DNA from: G963677445 sp963678275
GTDB taxonomy: Bacteria; Bacteroidota; Ignavibacteria; Ignavibacteriales; Melioribacteraceae
Assembly: GCA_963678275.1 (NCBI GenBank)
Contig: OY782765.1
Coordinates: 1,612,001-1,676,000, forward strand
Length of the DNA: 64,000 bases
Direction of reading: 5' to 3'
The notes beneath the pieces are model-generated. The model had not been told where the DNA came from, ran no database searches, and saw only the letters and a list, made by a program, of their open reading frames with translations. Positions within the stretch are counted from its first letter, which is position 1. Each line of letters begins with the position of its first letter. The position numbers and the translations under genes are program-made. This document shows positions 9,392 through 17,291 of this stretch, piece by piece.

Positions 9392-10963
9392 TTAATTCCT
9401 CGTCGCTACTATTATTGCCACCACAGAAGTAATAACTGCCGCTGTCTGTGCTAAAATGGTCAGGGTATCCATAAATACTTCCCAAAACCTGGGAGAGGGA
9501 GGTTCTTCGGGAATCCAGATTATATCTCCCGGATGAATTACTTCAACTTCATCCGATTCGAGCCACTCACCCGAATCCCCGCTAATTAATCGTATATCAT
9601 CTTCCACTGCCCGCCAGCCAAAACCTCCGGCGGCTTCTATATAATCGTTAATCGTAAAGTTTTTATTAAAAACAATATTTCCCGGATTAAGCACCTGTCC
9701 GACAATTCTGACATGGTTGACTTTTTCAGGAATTACTATTTCATCACCCGTTTTAAGCAAAATATTTTCATCCGCATTGTTTTCATAAAACAATTTTTCA
9801 AAGTCGACAACCATAAATCCTTTCCGCTGCCGGGCCATTGCCTTAAGATAATTATATTCGTCATCACTCATATCCGCGCGATCCATCTTTTGCAGCCTTT
9901 CAAATTCAGGATCAGTTTTTGTTATTCCATTGGGACGGAAAATATAGGCGTCTTTCAGAGAGGCGTCCTCAAGAAAACCGCCCGCCTGCTCAATAAGAAC
10001 CTCTTTCAACCGGGTTTTGCCTTTCTCAATCTTATAAACACCCGGATATTTTACTCTTCCCGCAACCTTTACCGTTCGGGCAATCTGATATAATGATTTT
10101 TCCCTGATTATAATAAAGTCGCGGTTTTGTACTATCACATTATCAAGCTGCTCTATATTGTAATACAAACTCGTTTGATTATAGTCGTCAATGAACCTGA
10201 CTATCTCAATTGAATCGGTATAAGCTCTGTGAGTAAGTCCCCCGCATAATTCAATCAATGAAGAAACTTTTTCATCTTCAACAAAAGGAAAATTCCCCGG
10301 ATTCGCCACCTGTCCGAAAACCACAATATTTTTATCTGTTTTATTAACTTTTACAATGCAGCCGTCAGTCAGATAAGGATTCTCACTTTTTACCCCGAGC
10401 TTTAAAAAACTTAGTAAATCATATTTATTCACAACATCATCGGTAATAACTTCGATATTCCTGAGATCAGCATCATCGGGCAGATTACCGGCAGTGAGTA
10501 AAAATTGAGAAAGACGCGCCGAAGCATATATAGAATAAACGGAAGGTTTCCCGACAAATCCCACCAGGTTAACATTTATTTTTCTGACGCCTGTAAGAAT
10601 AACATCTATTTCAACATCTTTAAACTTCTTCAGAAAGGCATCTTTTATTATTTCTTTCCCCTGTTTCAGGGTAATGTTATCCAGTTTTAATATTCCCAGC
10701 CGGGGTATATAAATGCTGTTTTCCGGATTAACAACCAATGTGGAGGTCGTTTCGAAGACTCCCCTCACCGAGACAAAAAGAGCGTCTCCCGGGCCGATAA
10801 TATATTCATCCGGGTCTACAATTCCCGCTGTTATTGAAGAAATATTCTCATCTTCATCTTTTTTTTCCTCTTCGGCAAATAGAATTGCTGAAAACAGTAT
10901 ACTACTAAATACAAACAATTTTATGAGCAGGGAAACACTTTTTTTGAATTTCATTTCGCGCAT
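9392..10963 (-). CDS. Polysaccharide export protein with SLBB repeats (Wza-like)
   Basis: The 523-residue protein has an N-terminal export signal (about 8-30), a Poly_export domain (about 48-135: 'YIIGPGDALFVSVRGVF' and neighbouring sequence), then four SLBB-like segments recognisable by GFVGKPSVY, GQVANPGNF, GRVKYPGVY and GQVLNPGNI, and a hydrophobic C-terminal helix (about 500-520). Proteins of this family form the periplasmic and outer-membrane conduit for capsule or exopolysaccharide. Unlike E. coli Wza I see no clear lipobox cysteine after the signal. Its position immediately before the chain-length regulator supports the role. Confidence 0.9.
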   Translation of the reverse strand: MREMKFKKSVSLLIKLFVFSSILFSAILFAEEEKKDEDENISSITAGIVDPDEYIIGPGDALFVSVRGVFETTSTLVVNPENSIYIPRLGILKLDNITLKQGKEIIKDAFLKKFKDVEIDVILTGVRKINVNLVGFVGKPSVYSIYASARLSQFLLTAGNLPDDADLRNIEVITDDVVNKYDLLSFLKLGVKSENPYLTDGCIVKVNKTDKNIVVFGQVANPGNFPFVEDEKVSSLIELCGGLTHRAYTDSIEIVRFIDDYNQTSLYYNIEQLDNVIVQNRDFIIIREKSLYQIARTVKVAGRVKYPGVYKIEKGKTRLKEVLIEQAGGFLEDASLKDAYIFRPNGITKTDPEFERLQKMDRADMSDDEYNYLKAMARQRKGFMVVDFEKLFYENNADENILLKTGDEIVIPEKVNHVRIVGQVLNPGNIVFNKNFTINDYIEAAGGFGWRAVEDDIRLISGDSGEWLESDEVEVIHPGDIIWIPEEPPSPRFWEVFMDTLTILAQTAAVITSVVAIIVATRN

Positions 10964-10981
10964 ACAAAATCAACCAGAAAA

Positions 10982-11851
10982 TTATAAGTTTTTTATTTCC
11001 AGAGTCTGTTTTCCCGCGGCGGGGATACTGCCTGCCAGACTTAAAATAACTCCAAGAAAAAAATTAAACATAGCAATAAAATTAAAATACCTTCCAAAAT
11101 CAATTTGGAATACCATATGTATAACAGGAATAACGATAAAATAATAGAACAGAATACTAAGAGCCGACGCGATTATACCAAATATAAGGCTGCTGAATAT
11201 TACGGGCATCCTTATCGCGCTTAAACTGGCGCCGGCAAGCTTCATATTTCTGTATTGCTCTCTCCTTGAATCGGTAATCAGCCTTCCTGTTGAATATACC
11301 AGATAAAACCCCAGCAAAATTAAAGCGGTAGAAATTATGACCACAACCAGCTTTATCTTGTCGAGAAAATTGAAGATATTAATCACAAAATCATAATCAT
11401 AATTAATTTCATCAACTCCTTCAATTTTGGCGCAGTCTTTTACAAACCGGTCCAGAGTTTGTGAACTGATCATTTCCTTTCTGAAAATAACCGTAAATGA
11501 CTGAGGAAGTGGATTATTCTCAAGAATAGAACTAAAATCCTCCCCTGTTTCTTTGATAAATTGCTCTCTTGCCTCTTCTCTCGATAAAAACTGAACAGAA
11601 AGAACTGTTGAATCTTTTTCTATCAGTGATCTTAGATTAGTCACCTCATTTTCAGCCAGCTCAGGTTCAAGAAAGATAGTCATTCTTATTTTGCTTTTTA
11701 GAATTTCCCCTATCTCTTCTGAAATAAAAAACATCGAAAGTGAGGCCGCTCCAAGCATTATGGCAATAGTAATAGTAAATGTCGTAAAAAAAGCAGCGAG
11801 TTTCGCCCTTTTTATCGAGCTGAAGGTTTCGGTTATGTAATATCTTATCAT
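10982..11851 (-). CDS. ftsX: Cell division protein FtsX (ABC transporter permease-like)
   Basis: The 289-residue protein has four predicted membrane helices (about 20-43, 170-192, 215-240, 262-284) and the large extracytoplasmic loop between the first two typical of FtsX. The N terminus 'TETFSSIKRAKLAAFFTTF' and the later ARGM-like 'NMKLAGASLSAIR' segment fit the family. FtsX with the ATPase FtsE activates septal cell-wall hydrolases. No ftsE gene lies in this operon or elsewhere in the window, so its partner must be encoded elsewhere. It sits three bases after a lipoprotein gene and just before the polysaccharide export gene, co-transcribed with both. Confidence 0.88.
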   Translation of the reverse strand: MIRYYITETFSSIKRAKLAAFFTTFTITIAIMLGAASLSMFFISEEIGEILKSKIRMTIFLEPELAENEVTNLRSLIEKDSTVLSVQFLSREEAREQFIKETGEDFSSILENNPLPQSFTVIFRKEMISSQTLDRFVKDCAKIEGVDEINYDYDFVINIFNFLDKIKLVVVIISTALILLGFYLVYSTGRLITDSRREQYRNMKLAGASLSAIRMPVIFSSLIFGIIASALSILFYYFIVIPVIHMVFQIDFGRYFNFIAMFNFFLGVILSLAGSIPAAGKQTLEIKNL

Positions 11852-11853
11852 GA

Positions 11854-12369
11854 TTAAAAGTTCGATTCATCCTGCCATCGTTTTATCTGCCACTTCTGAT
11901 CGGGGTCTTTCACAAGATCAAGATTTACACGGCCATCAACAAAAACGATGTCAGTAGGATTAAAAGTAATTGTTAAATTAAAACTTCTCACAATATTTGT
12001 TGAATCATCTGTAATGGAAATAATATTGTTCCATACAAGATCAAGCCTCTGAGAATTTTCAAATAAACCATTTGTAACTTTCATCTCTTCATCCCTACCC
12101 CAGGAAACATCAACTCCGAGGTCATAATCTCTGTAGCTAAAAATAAACTCGGGATCGAGGAGTTCACCATATATAAGTGTATCAGAAAAAGAATAGGCAT
12201 ATTGAAAGTTACGGAATACACCCTCAACATCTGAACGATCGCTTAGCAGGGTTCCCGAGCCGGTTGTCTGATCATCCAGCCGGGGCGCAAAAGGATTCAA
12301 ACAAGAGACCAACAGAAAACCGATAAAGACAGCAGCCGTAATTTTAGTAAAAACGGCCTTTAAGTTCAC
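11854..12369 (-). CDS. Lipoprotein of unknown function, NTF2-like candidate (paralogue of neighbour)
   Basis: A 171-residue predicted lipoprotein: hydrophobic signal followed by lipobox LVSC (Cys23). The body carries VSWGRDEEMKV in the middle and ends with KWQIKRWQDES. Both landmarks recur in the preceding gene's product (SWGREEEK and QWVINSWEDI), so the two look like diverged tandem duplicates. The length and the terminal 'W.I..W.D' strand resemble SnoaL/NTF2-like small alpha+beta proteins, but I do not recognise a characterised family. Its start lies 26 bases inside the end of the upstream lipoprotein gene. It may assist envelope assembly given the ftsX and export neighbours; this is guesswork. 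Confidence 0.8.
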   Translation of the reverse strand: MNLKAVFTKITAAVFIGFLLVSCLNPFAPRLDDQTTGSGTLLSDRSDVEGVFRNFQYAYSFSDTLIYGELLDPEFIFSYRDYDLGVDVSWGRDEEMKVTNGLFENSQRLDLVWNNIISITDDSTNIVRSFNLTITFNPTDIVFVDGRVNLDLVKDPDQKWQIKRWQDESNF

Positions 12370-12916
12370 TCCAGCTATTTAACTCTCCTTTTTTGATATC
12401 TTCCCAGGAATTAATTACCCATTGTTCCCGGTTGTCAAGATGCACCTTAAAGCGGACACTCCCTTCATAGCCGCCCGGAATACTTTCATTATTTGAAATA
12501 AGGTTAATAGTATAATCAAAAGTATAGTCGGCGCTATCGGCCAGAAGAGTGCTTACCGAATTTGAAAAAACAACAGTGATGGGCGAGCCTTCCGAGGAGG
12601 CTGAAATTAAATTGGTAAAATATTGTTTTTCTTCTTCCCTGCCCCAGCTCGCAAGCTGAGGGAATCGTGAAACAGAACCGGGTGAGGGAATAAATGAAAA
12701 TTTCTTTTTTGAAAAGGCAGTATCGGCAAAACATGCTGTATAATTTTCAATTATTTTTTCACTGAATGAGTTGATCAGGTTTTCAAATAACATATCGGGA
12801 GTAGTGGGAATAAGGAAATTACTCCTTCCCCTTTCAGGTTCCTCCGCATCCCTGGTTTCCAGAATATCACAGGCTCCGAGAAACAGAATAAATAATATTG
12901 CTGTTATCTTTTTCAT
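12344..12916 (-). CDS. Lipoprotein of unknown function, NTF2-like candidate
   Basis: A 190-residue predicted lipoprotein with a short signal and lipobox FLGAC (Cys16). The middle contains ASWGREEEKQYF and the end QWVINSWEDIKKGE, matching the equivalent places in the protein encoded next to it. No enzyme motif is visible. It overlaps the methyltransferase stop by ATGA (12913-12916) and its own 3' end overlaps the next lipoprotein by 26 bases, so the pair is translationally linked within the recR-ftsX-export operon. Function unknown. Confidence 0.8.
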   Translation of the reverse strand: MKKITAILFILFLGACDILETRDAEEPERGRSNFLIPTTPDMLFENLINSFSEKIIENYTACFADTAFSKKKFSFIPSPGSVSRFPQLASWGREEEKQYFTNLISASSEGSPITVVFSNSVSTLLADSADYTFDYTINLISNNESIPGGYEGSVRFKVHLDNREQWVINSWEDIKKGELNSWSELKGRFY

Positions 12917-13647
12917 TTTTCGTATAAGATAATCAACCTTTCTGATCTGTCCGGGGAATAATTATCACCGGAATAACTGCCAAATTTATTTACTTCCTTA
13001 AATCCTATATCACCAAAATTTTTTCTGATTTCCGAATAACTGTATAATCTGACCGATTCGGAATAAGATACTGAATTTGAATTATCGTGAATTTTAATCT
13101 TTTTTTCAACTCTATTATCTTTAATTTCTCTTTGTTCGATAATCTTTTTACCATTGACCTCTCTTTCACTCAGAGGAACCAGGTTACTAATTACATACTG
13201 ATCATTGAAATAATCAAGGACAAAATATCCCCCTTTCTTTAATAATCTGAACGCGTTCCGGGGGAAAATCATATTTTCAGCGTCTGTATTAAAATAACCA
13301 AAACTGGTAAATAAATTGAGGATGAGATCAAATGGACCTTTAAAAGGAATATATCTCAGGTCGGCGTTGATAAATTCCGGCTCAGGATTTCCCTTTGTTT
13401 TTCTTTCGCACGCGAGTTTAAGAAACATCAGAGAGAGATCAAAACCAAAAACGCTAAATCCCTCGCTGGCAAGCTTAAGTGAATGTCTTCCGTTTCCACA
13501 AGGGGCGTCGAGAATTTTCCACGATCCCGAAAAATCGATGGAATTTTTAAGAAGGCTGATCAGTTTAGAGGCATCACCATCATCCCGGTGGCCATAAACC
13601 TTAAGATAATCGGGAGAAGAAAACCACGATTTATACCATTCAGTCAT
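12913..13647 (-). CDS. Class I SAM-dependent methyltransferase
   Basis: The 244-residue protein contains the AdoMet-binding motif ILDAPCGNGRHSL (about 44-56), an acidic residue in VFGFDLS after the second strand, and INADLRYIPF and LNLFTSFGYF corresponding to later motifs. It is cytoplasmic. This subgroup of small-molecule or protein methyltransferases is poorly characterised, so no substrate is assigned. Its ATG shares a base with the recR stop (TAATG), and its stop overlaps the following lipoprotein start. Confidence 0.85.
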   Translation of the reverse strand: MTEWYKSWFSSPDYLKVYGHRDDGDASKLISLLKNSIDFSGSWKILDAPCGNGRHSLKLASEGFSVFGFDLSLMFLKLACERKTKGNPEPEFINADLRYIPFKGPFDLILNLFTSFGYFNTDAENMIFPRNAFRLLKKGGYFVLDYFNDQYVISNLVPLSEREVNGKKIIEQREIKDNRVEKKIKIHDNSNSVSYSESVRLYSYSEIRKNFGDIGFKEVNKFGSYSGDNYSPDRSERLIILYEK

Positions 13648-14243
13648 TAAATATTCATTCTTCCAAGAAAAGCCCGCCCCAGAGTTGCTTCATCGGCATA
13701 TTCAAGATCGCCGCCAATTGGCAGTCCTCTCGCGATGCGGGTTAATTTAAGATCGTAATCCTTTAACATTCTGGCAATATAGAGAGATGTCGTATCTCCT
13801 TCTGTGTCGGGGTTAAGAGCAAGGATAATTTCTTTGAAGCTGCCTTTATCTATCCTGTTTATAAATTCTTTCAGTTTAATATCATCAGCGCCAACGCCAC
13901 GCAACGGTGAAAGTGTGCCTCCGAGAACGTGATAAACGCCATTATATTCATTTGTCTTTTCAATGGCAATAATATCACTCGCTTCCTCAACAACACACAT
14001 TACACTTTTGTCCCTTTTTTCACTCTGGCAGACAGGACAAATTTCTTCAGTGGAAATATTAAAACAAATTGAGCAGAAAACCAGTTTTTCCTTCAGTTCT
14101 GAAATTGCGCCTGTAAGACGGGTGACTGATTCGTTATCTGCTTTGAGGAGAAAAAGAGCAAGTCTCTGCGCTGTTTTTTTTCCAATAGAAGGAAGCTTGC
14201 TCAATTCATCAATCGCGTTTTGAAGAGGCGCTGCAATTAACAA
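13647..14243 (-). CDS. recR: Recombination mediator protein RecR
   Basis: The 198-residue protein has the N-terminal helix-hairpin-helix LPSIGKKTAQRLA, the four-cysteine zinc site CSICFNISTEEICPVC, and a Toprim domain beginning CVVEEASDIIAIE with the conserved YHVLGGTLSPLRGVG. RecR with RecO or RecF loads RecA on gapped DNA. Length matches the family. It starts two bases before the ybaB stop on the leading side of the operon, the common ybaB-recR pairing, though dnaX is not adjacent here. Confidence 0.97.
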   Translation of the reverse strand: MLIAAPLQNAIDELSKLPSIGKKTAQRLALFLLKADNESVTRLTGAISELKEKLVFCSICFNISTEEICPVCQSEKRDKSVMCVVEEASDIIAIEKTNEYNGVYHVLGGTLSPLRGVGADDIKLKEFINRIDKGSFKEIILALNPDTEGDTTSLYIARMLKDYDLKLTRIARGLPIGGDLEYADEATLGRAFLGRMNI

Positions 14244-14244
14244 A

Positions 14245-14571
14245 TTACAGCCCCGGAATATTCATTCCCGGAGGCATCATACCGCGGGTGATTTTTGCCA
14301 TTTCATCTTCAGCCAGCCGGCCTGCCGATTCCAGAGCCTTGTTTACAGCAGCCACAACAAGGTCTTCAAGCATTTCTTTGTCATCCGGACTGATAACTTC
14401 ATCATTTATTTCGAGTGAAATTATTTCCTTTTTTCCATTGGCTGTAGCCTTAACCATTCCGCCGCCGCTCTCTTCCGAAACTGTCTTCGAAGCCAGTTCG
14501 TTTTGTGTCTTTTCCATATCTGCCTGCATCTTCTGAAGCTGGCGCATCATACCTTGCATTCCACCTTTCAT
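14245..14571 (-). CDS. YbaB/EbfC family nucleoid-associated protein
   Basis: A 108-residue protein with an N-terminal coiled-coil helix (MMRQLQKMQADMEKTQ) and the central strand region GMVKATANGKKEIISLEI typical of YbaB/EbfC, small dimeric DNA-binding proteins. It opens the nine-gene leftward operon and pairs with recR. GGAGG lies just upstream of the ATG. The divergent psd gene starts 158 bases away, and both promoters must lie in that gap. Confidence 0.95.
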   Translation of the reverse strand: MKGGMQGMMRQLQKMQADMEKTQNELASKTVSEESGGGMVKATANGKKEIISLEINDEVISPDDKEMLEDLVVAAVNKALESAGRLAEDEMAKITRGMMPPGMNIPGL

Positions 14572-14728
14572 TATTCCTCCAATCCTGATATTCTGGTTAA
14601 ATTATTTTACTAAATTTAAGAAAAAAAATAATCACAAGAAATTATTGCCGTAAAATATTAAATTAGAGACTGGAATTACTGAGATTATTCAGATTCCGTT
14701 TAACGGGAAAAATTTAAAGGACTGAATC

Positions 14729-15385
14729 ATGGTTACCAAATATGGTCTTACCACTGTCGGAATTGTAGTCGCGATCGTTTTTGTTCTTGTAACAATCGGT
14801 TTGCTCATACAAAATGGATTTCTTAAATATCTATTGATTTTCCTTGGAATCGCAATACTGACCTTTACACTATATTTTTTCAGGGATCCCGACAGAAATA
14901 TTATTGTGGCTGAAAATGTAATTCTTTCACCAGCCGACGGGAAAGTTATTATTTCAAAAAAAATAGTCTCAACAAAATATGTTGAAGGAGAAGCCTGGCA
15001 ATTATCAATTTTTATGTCCCCGCTCGATGTTCACGTCAACAGGATACCCATCAAAGGTGTTGTAGAACATCTTCAGCATTTTGATGGTGAACATATCGCG
15101 GCCTTTGAGGATAAAGCTGATCAGCGGAATGAAAAAACCGAGATAGGTCTGCGAACAAAATTTGGAAGGATTTTATTTACGCAGATCGCCGGTACAATAG
15201 CCAGAAGAATTATTTGTGAACTTGAAATAGGACAAACCGTTGAAATGGGGGATCGTTTCGGCATGATTAAATTTGGCAGCAGGGTTGATTTAATTGTTCC
15301 TCTGTCATGGGATGTGAAAGCATATGAAAATGCGAAGGTCGTTGCCGGAAAGACTGTGCTCTTCGAACATAAAAACTGGAAATAA
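14729..15385 (+). CDS. psd: Phosphatidylserine decarboxylase proenzyme
   Basis: The 218-residue protein is a short-form (PSD-A) decarboxylase. It has two hydrophobic helices at the N terminus, the metal/active-site region FMSPLDVHVNRIP, and the self-cleavage site FGSR where Gly183-Ser184 is cut to create the pyruvoyl group. It converts phosphatidylserine to phosphatidylethanolamine at the membrane. The next gene, five bases on, makes the phosphatidylserine substrate, so the pair gives the complete PE branch. Confidence 0.95.
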   Translation: MVTKYGLTTVGIVVAIVFVLVTIGLLIQNGFLKYLLIFLGIAILTFTLYFFRDPDRNIIVAENVILSPADGKVIISKKIVSTKYVEGEAWQLSIFMSPLDVHVNRIPIKGVVEHLQHFDGEHIAAFEDKADQRNEKTEIGLRTKFGRILFTQIAGTIARRIICELEIGQTVEMGDRFGMIKFGSRVDLIVPLSWDVKAYENAKVVAGKTVLFEHKNWK

Positions 15386-15390
15386 TTATA

Positions 15391-16104
15391 ATGCCCAAAA
15401 GCATATACGCTAATTCTTTTACCGCTCTCAATCTCTTTGCAGGATTTTACGCGATTATTTCGGTTCACCAGAATAATATTGAATTCGCGGTTTACCTGAT
15501 TATTGCAGCAGCCCTTTTTGACGCTTTGGATGGCGCTGTTGCCCGACTCGCGAAAACCAGCAGCAGATTTGGAGTTGAATTTGATTCTCTTGCCGACGCG
15601 GTAAGTTTCGGAGCAGCCCCCTCCTTTCTGGCTTACCAAACATGCTTCGCGCAATTTAATTTTTGGGGTGTGCTTATAAGTTCGGCTTTCCTTATTGCCG
15701 GAGTATCAAGGCTTGCCAGATTTAATATTAAGCTTAAGGACATAGATAAAAAAGAGGAATTTCAGGGATTGCCAATACCTTTGGCCGCTCTGACACTTTC
15801 CTTCTTTATTTATTCATTTTATGAGAACAGACTTTTAATTAATGAATATATCTGGGTCCCGGCTCTGCTTTTAGTTATATTGTCCATCCTGATGGTAAGT
15901 CAGATAAAATATGTTTCTTTCTCTCAAATAAAAAATTTCCCCCTGTTAAGCCGCCTGCTTATATTAGTTTGGTTAATTACTTCAGCCGCCGGCACAATTT
16001 TCACCCAGGGGTACGCGTTGTTCTATGTCTTTTTTTCCATTGTATTATTTGGTATTTTTAGGCATACATTCTACTTTTTTACTCAGTGTCAGAAATCAAA
16101 TTAG
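15391..16104 (+). CDS. pssA: CDP-diacylglycerol-serine O-phosphatidyltransferase
   Basis: The 237-residue polytopic membrane protein carries the CDP-alcohol phosphotransferase signature from Asp44 to Asp69 (D44, D47-G48, A51-R52, G61, D65, D69, all conserved), with about seven to eight predicted helices. It joins serine to CDP-diacylglycerol to give phosphatidylserine. It directly follows the decarboxylase gene psd, which is typical for type II PssA. Then the operon switches to purine synthesis. Confidence 0.95.
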   Translation: MPKSIYANSFTALNLFAGFYAIISVHQNNIEFAVYLIIAAALFDALDGAVARLAKTSSRFGVEFDSLADAVSFGAAPSFLAYQTCFAQFNFWGVLISSAFLIAGVSRLARFNIKLKDIDKKEEFQGLPIPLAALTLSFFIYSFYENRLLINEYIWVPALLLVILSILMVSQIKYVSFSQIKNFPLLSRLLILVWLITSAAGTIFTQGYALFYVFFSIVLFGIFRHTFYFFTQCQKSN

Positions 16105-16137
16105 TTCCGATTTTTAAACATATTTCACAGGTTTATT

Positions 16138-16389
16138 TTGTATAAAGTAACAGTTTTTATAAAAAGAAGAAAGTCGATCCTCGATCCACAGGGAAAAGCC
16201 GCTGAACAGGGCGCCAGGTTACTGGGGTTAACAAATATCAGTAATACCAGGATAAATAAATATATCGAGTTTAACCTGGATGCTCCCGACCATAATTCCG
16301 CTGAGGAAGAAGTTAAAAATTATTGCGCTAAACTTCTTGCCAATCCGATTATGGAAGATTTTGAATATTCATTAGAGAAGGTGGATTAA
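16138..16389 (+). CDS. purS: Phosphoribosylformylglycinamidine synthase subunit PurS
   Basis: An 83-residue protein of PurS size and sequence (YKVTVFIKRRKSILDPQGKA, then VRNYCAKLLANPIMEDF-like 'NYCAKLLANPIMED'). PurS bridges PurL and PurQ in the three-subunit FGAM synthase. The only plausible start is TTG at 16138. The stop is followed after one base by purQ. The large subunit purL is not in the window. Confidence 0.93.
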   Translation: MYKVTVFIKRRKSILDPQGKAAEQGARLLGLTNISNTRINKYIEFNLDAPDHNSAEEEVKNYCAKLLANPIMEDFEYSLEKVD

Positions 16390-16390
16390 A

Positions 16391-17083
16391 TTGAAATTCG
16401 GAGTAATTGTTTTTCCAGGTTCAAATTGCGATCATGACGCTTATTATTCTGTGAAAAAAGTTCTCGGTCATGACGCGGAATTTATCTGGCATAAAGAAAG
16501 AGATTTGAAAAACAGTGACGCGATCATACTGCCTGGAGGATTCTCATATGGAGATTATCTTCGCAGCGGAGCTATAGCCCGTTTTTCACCGGTTATGGAT
16601 GAAGTGATCAAATTTGCCGAAAAAGGGGGACTGTTAATCGGGATATGCAACGGATTCCAGATTCTTCTCGAATGTGGATTGCTCCCCGGGGTTATGCTAA
16701 GGAACCGATCGCTGAAGTTTGTCTGTAAAGATGTCTTCCTGAAAGCTGAAAATAAAAACAGTAATTTTACTAATTCACTCAGGCAGGAAATATTAAAAAT
16801 TCCGGTTGCCCATGGTGACGGGAATTATTTTGCCGAACCTGATACTCTTGCTGAAATAGAGGAAAATAAACAGGTGGTATTTCGTTATTGCTCACCTGAA
16901 GGTGTGGTTTCGGATGATTATAATCCTAATGGCAGTATAGCGAATATTGCAGGGATAATTAATAAAAACGGCAATGTGCTTGGCATGATGCCTCATCCTG
17001 AACGCTGCTGCGATCCGGTTCTGGGTAATACGGATGGCGCTCAGATATTTGAATCAATGACAAAAAGTTTAATAAATACTTAG
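16391..17083 (+). CDS. purQ: Phosphoribosylformylglycinamidine synthase, glutaminase subunit PurQ
   Basis: The 230-residue class I glutamine amidotransferase supplies ammonia to FGAM synthase in purine synthesis. The nucleophile Cys86 lies in GICNGFQ, and the catalytic His-Glu pair is in MPHPERC near residue 208. The oxyanion strand is LPGGFSYGDYLR. Translation appears to begin at TTG (16391), one base after the purS stop, following the same non-ATG habit. Confidence 0.96.
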   Translation: MKFGVIVFPGSNCDHDAYYSVKKVLGHDAEFIWHKERDLKNSDAIILPGGFSYGDYLRSGAIARFSPVMDEVIKFAEKGGLLIGICNGFQILLECGLLPGVMLRNRSLKFVCKDVFLKAENKNSNFTNSLRQEILKIPVAHGDGNYFAEPDTLAEIEENKQVVFRYCSPEGVVSDDYNPNGSIANIAGIINKNGNVLGMMPHPERCCDPVLGNTDGAQIFESMTKSLINT

Positions 17084-17093
17084 GGAATAAATT

Positions 17094-17291
17094 ATGTTTG
17101 GAAACCTTGGTTTCTGGGAAATATTCGCGATTGTTTTTGCTATTTTACTTCTTTTCGGAGCAAAAAAAATACCTGAGCTTGCTCAGGGAATCGGCAAAGG
17201 AATGAAAGAATTTAAAAAAGCAGTCCGTGATGTCGAAAAAGATATACAAATAACTGATAATAAAGAAGAAGAAAACAAAAAAGAGAATTGA
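17094..17291 (+). CDS. tatA: Sec-independent translocase subunit TatA/TatE
   Basis: A 65-residue protein with one transmembrane helix (about 8-22), then the family hinge FGAKKIPELAQGIGKGMKEF forming an amphipathic helix and a charged tail. TatA oligomers form the pore through which folded proteins cross the inner membrane. No tatC is present here. It lies between purQ and gatA and overlaps the gatA start. Confidence 0.95.
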   Translation: MFGNLGFWEIFAIVFAILLLFGAKKIPELAQGIGKGMKEFKKAVRDVEKDIQITDNKEEENKKEN

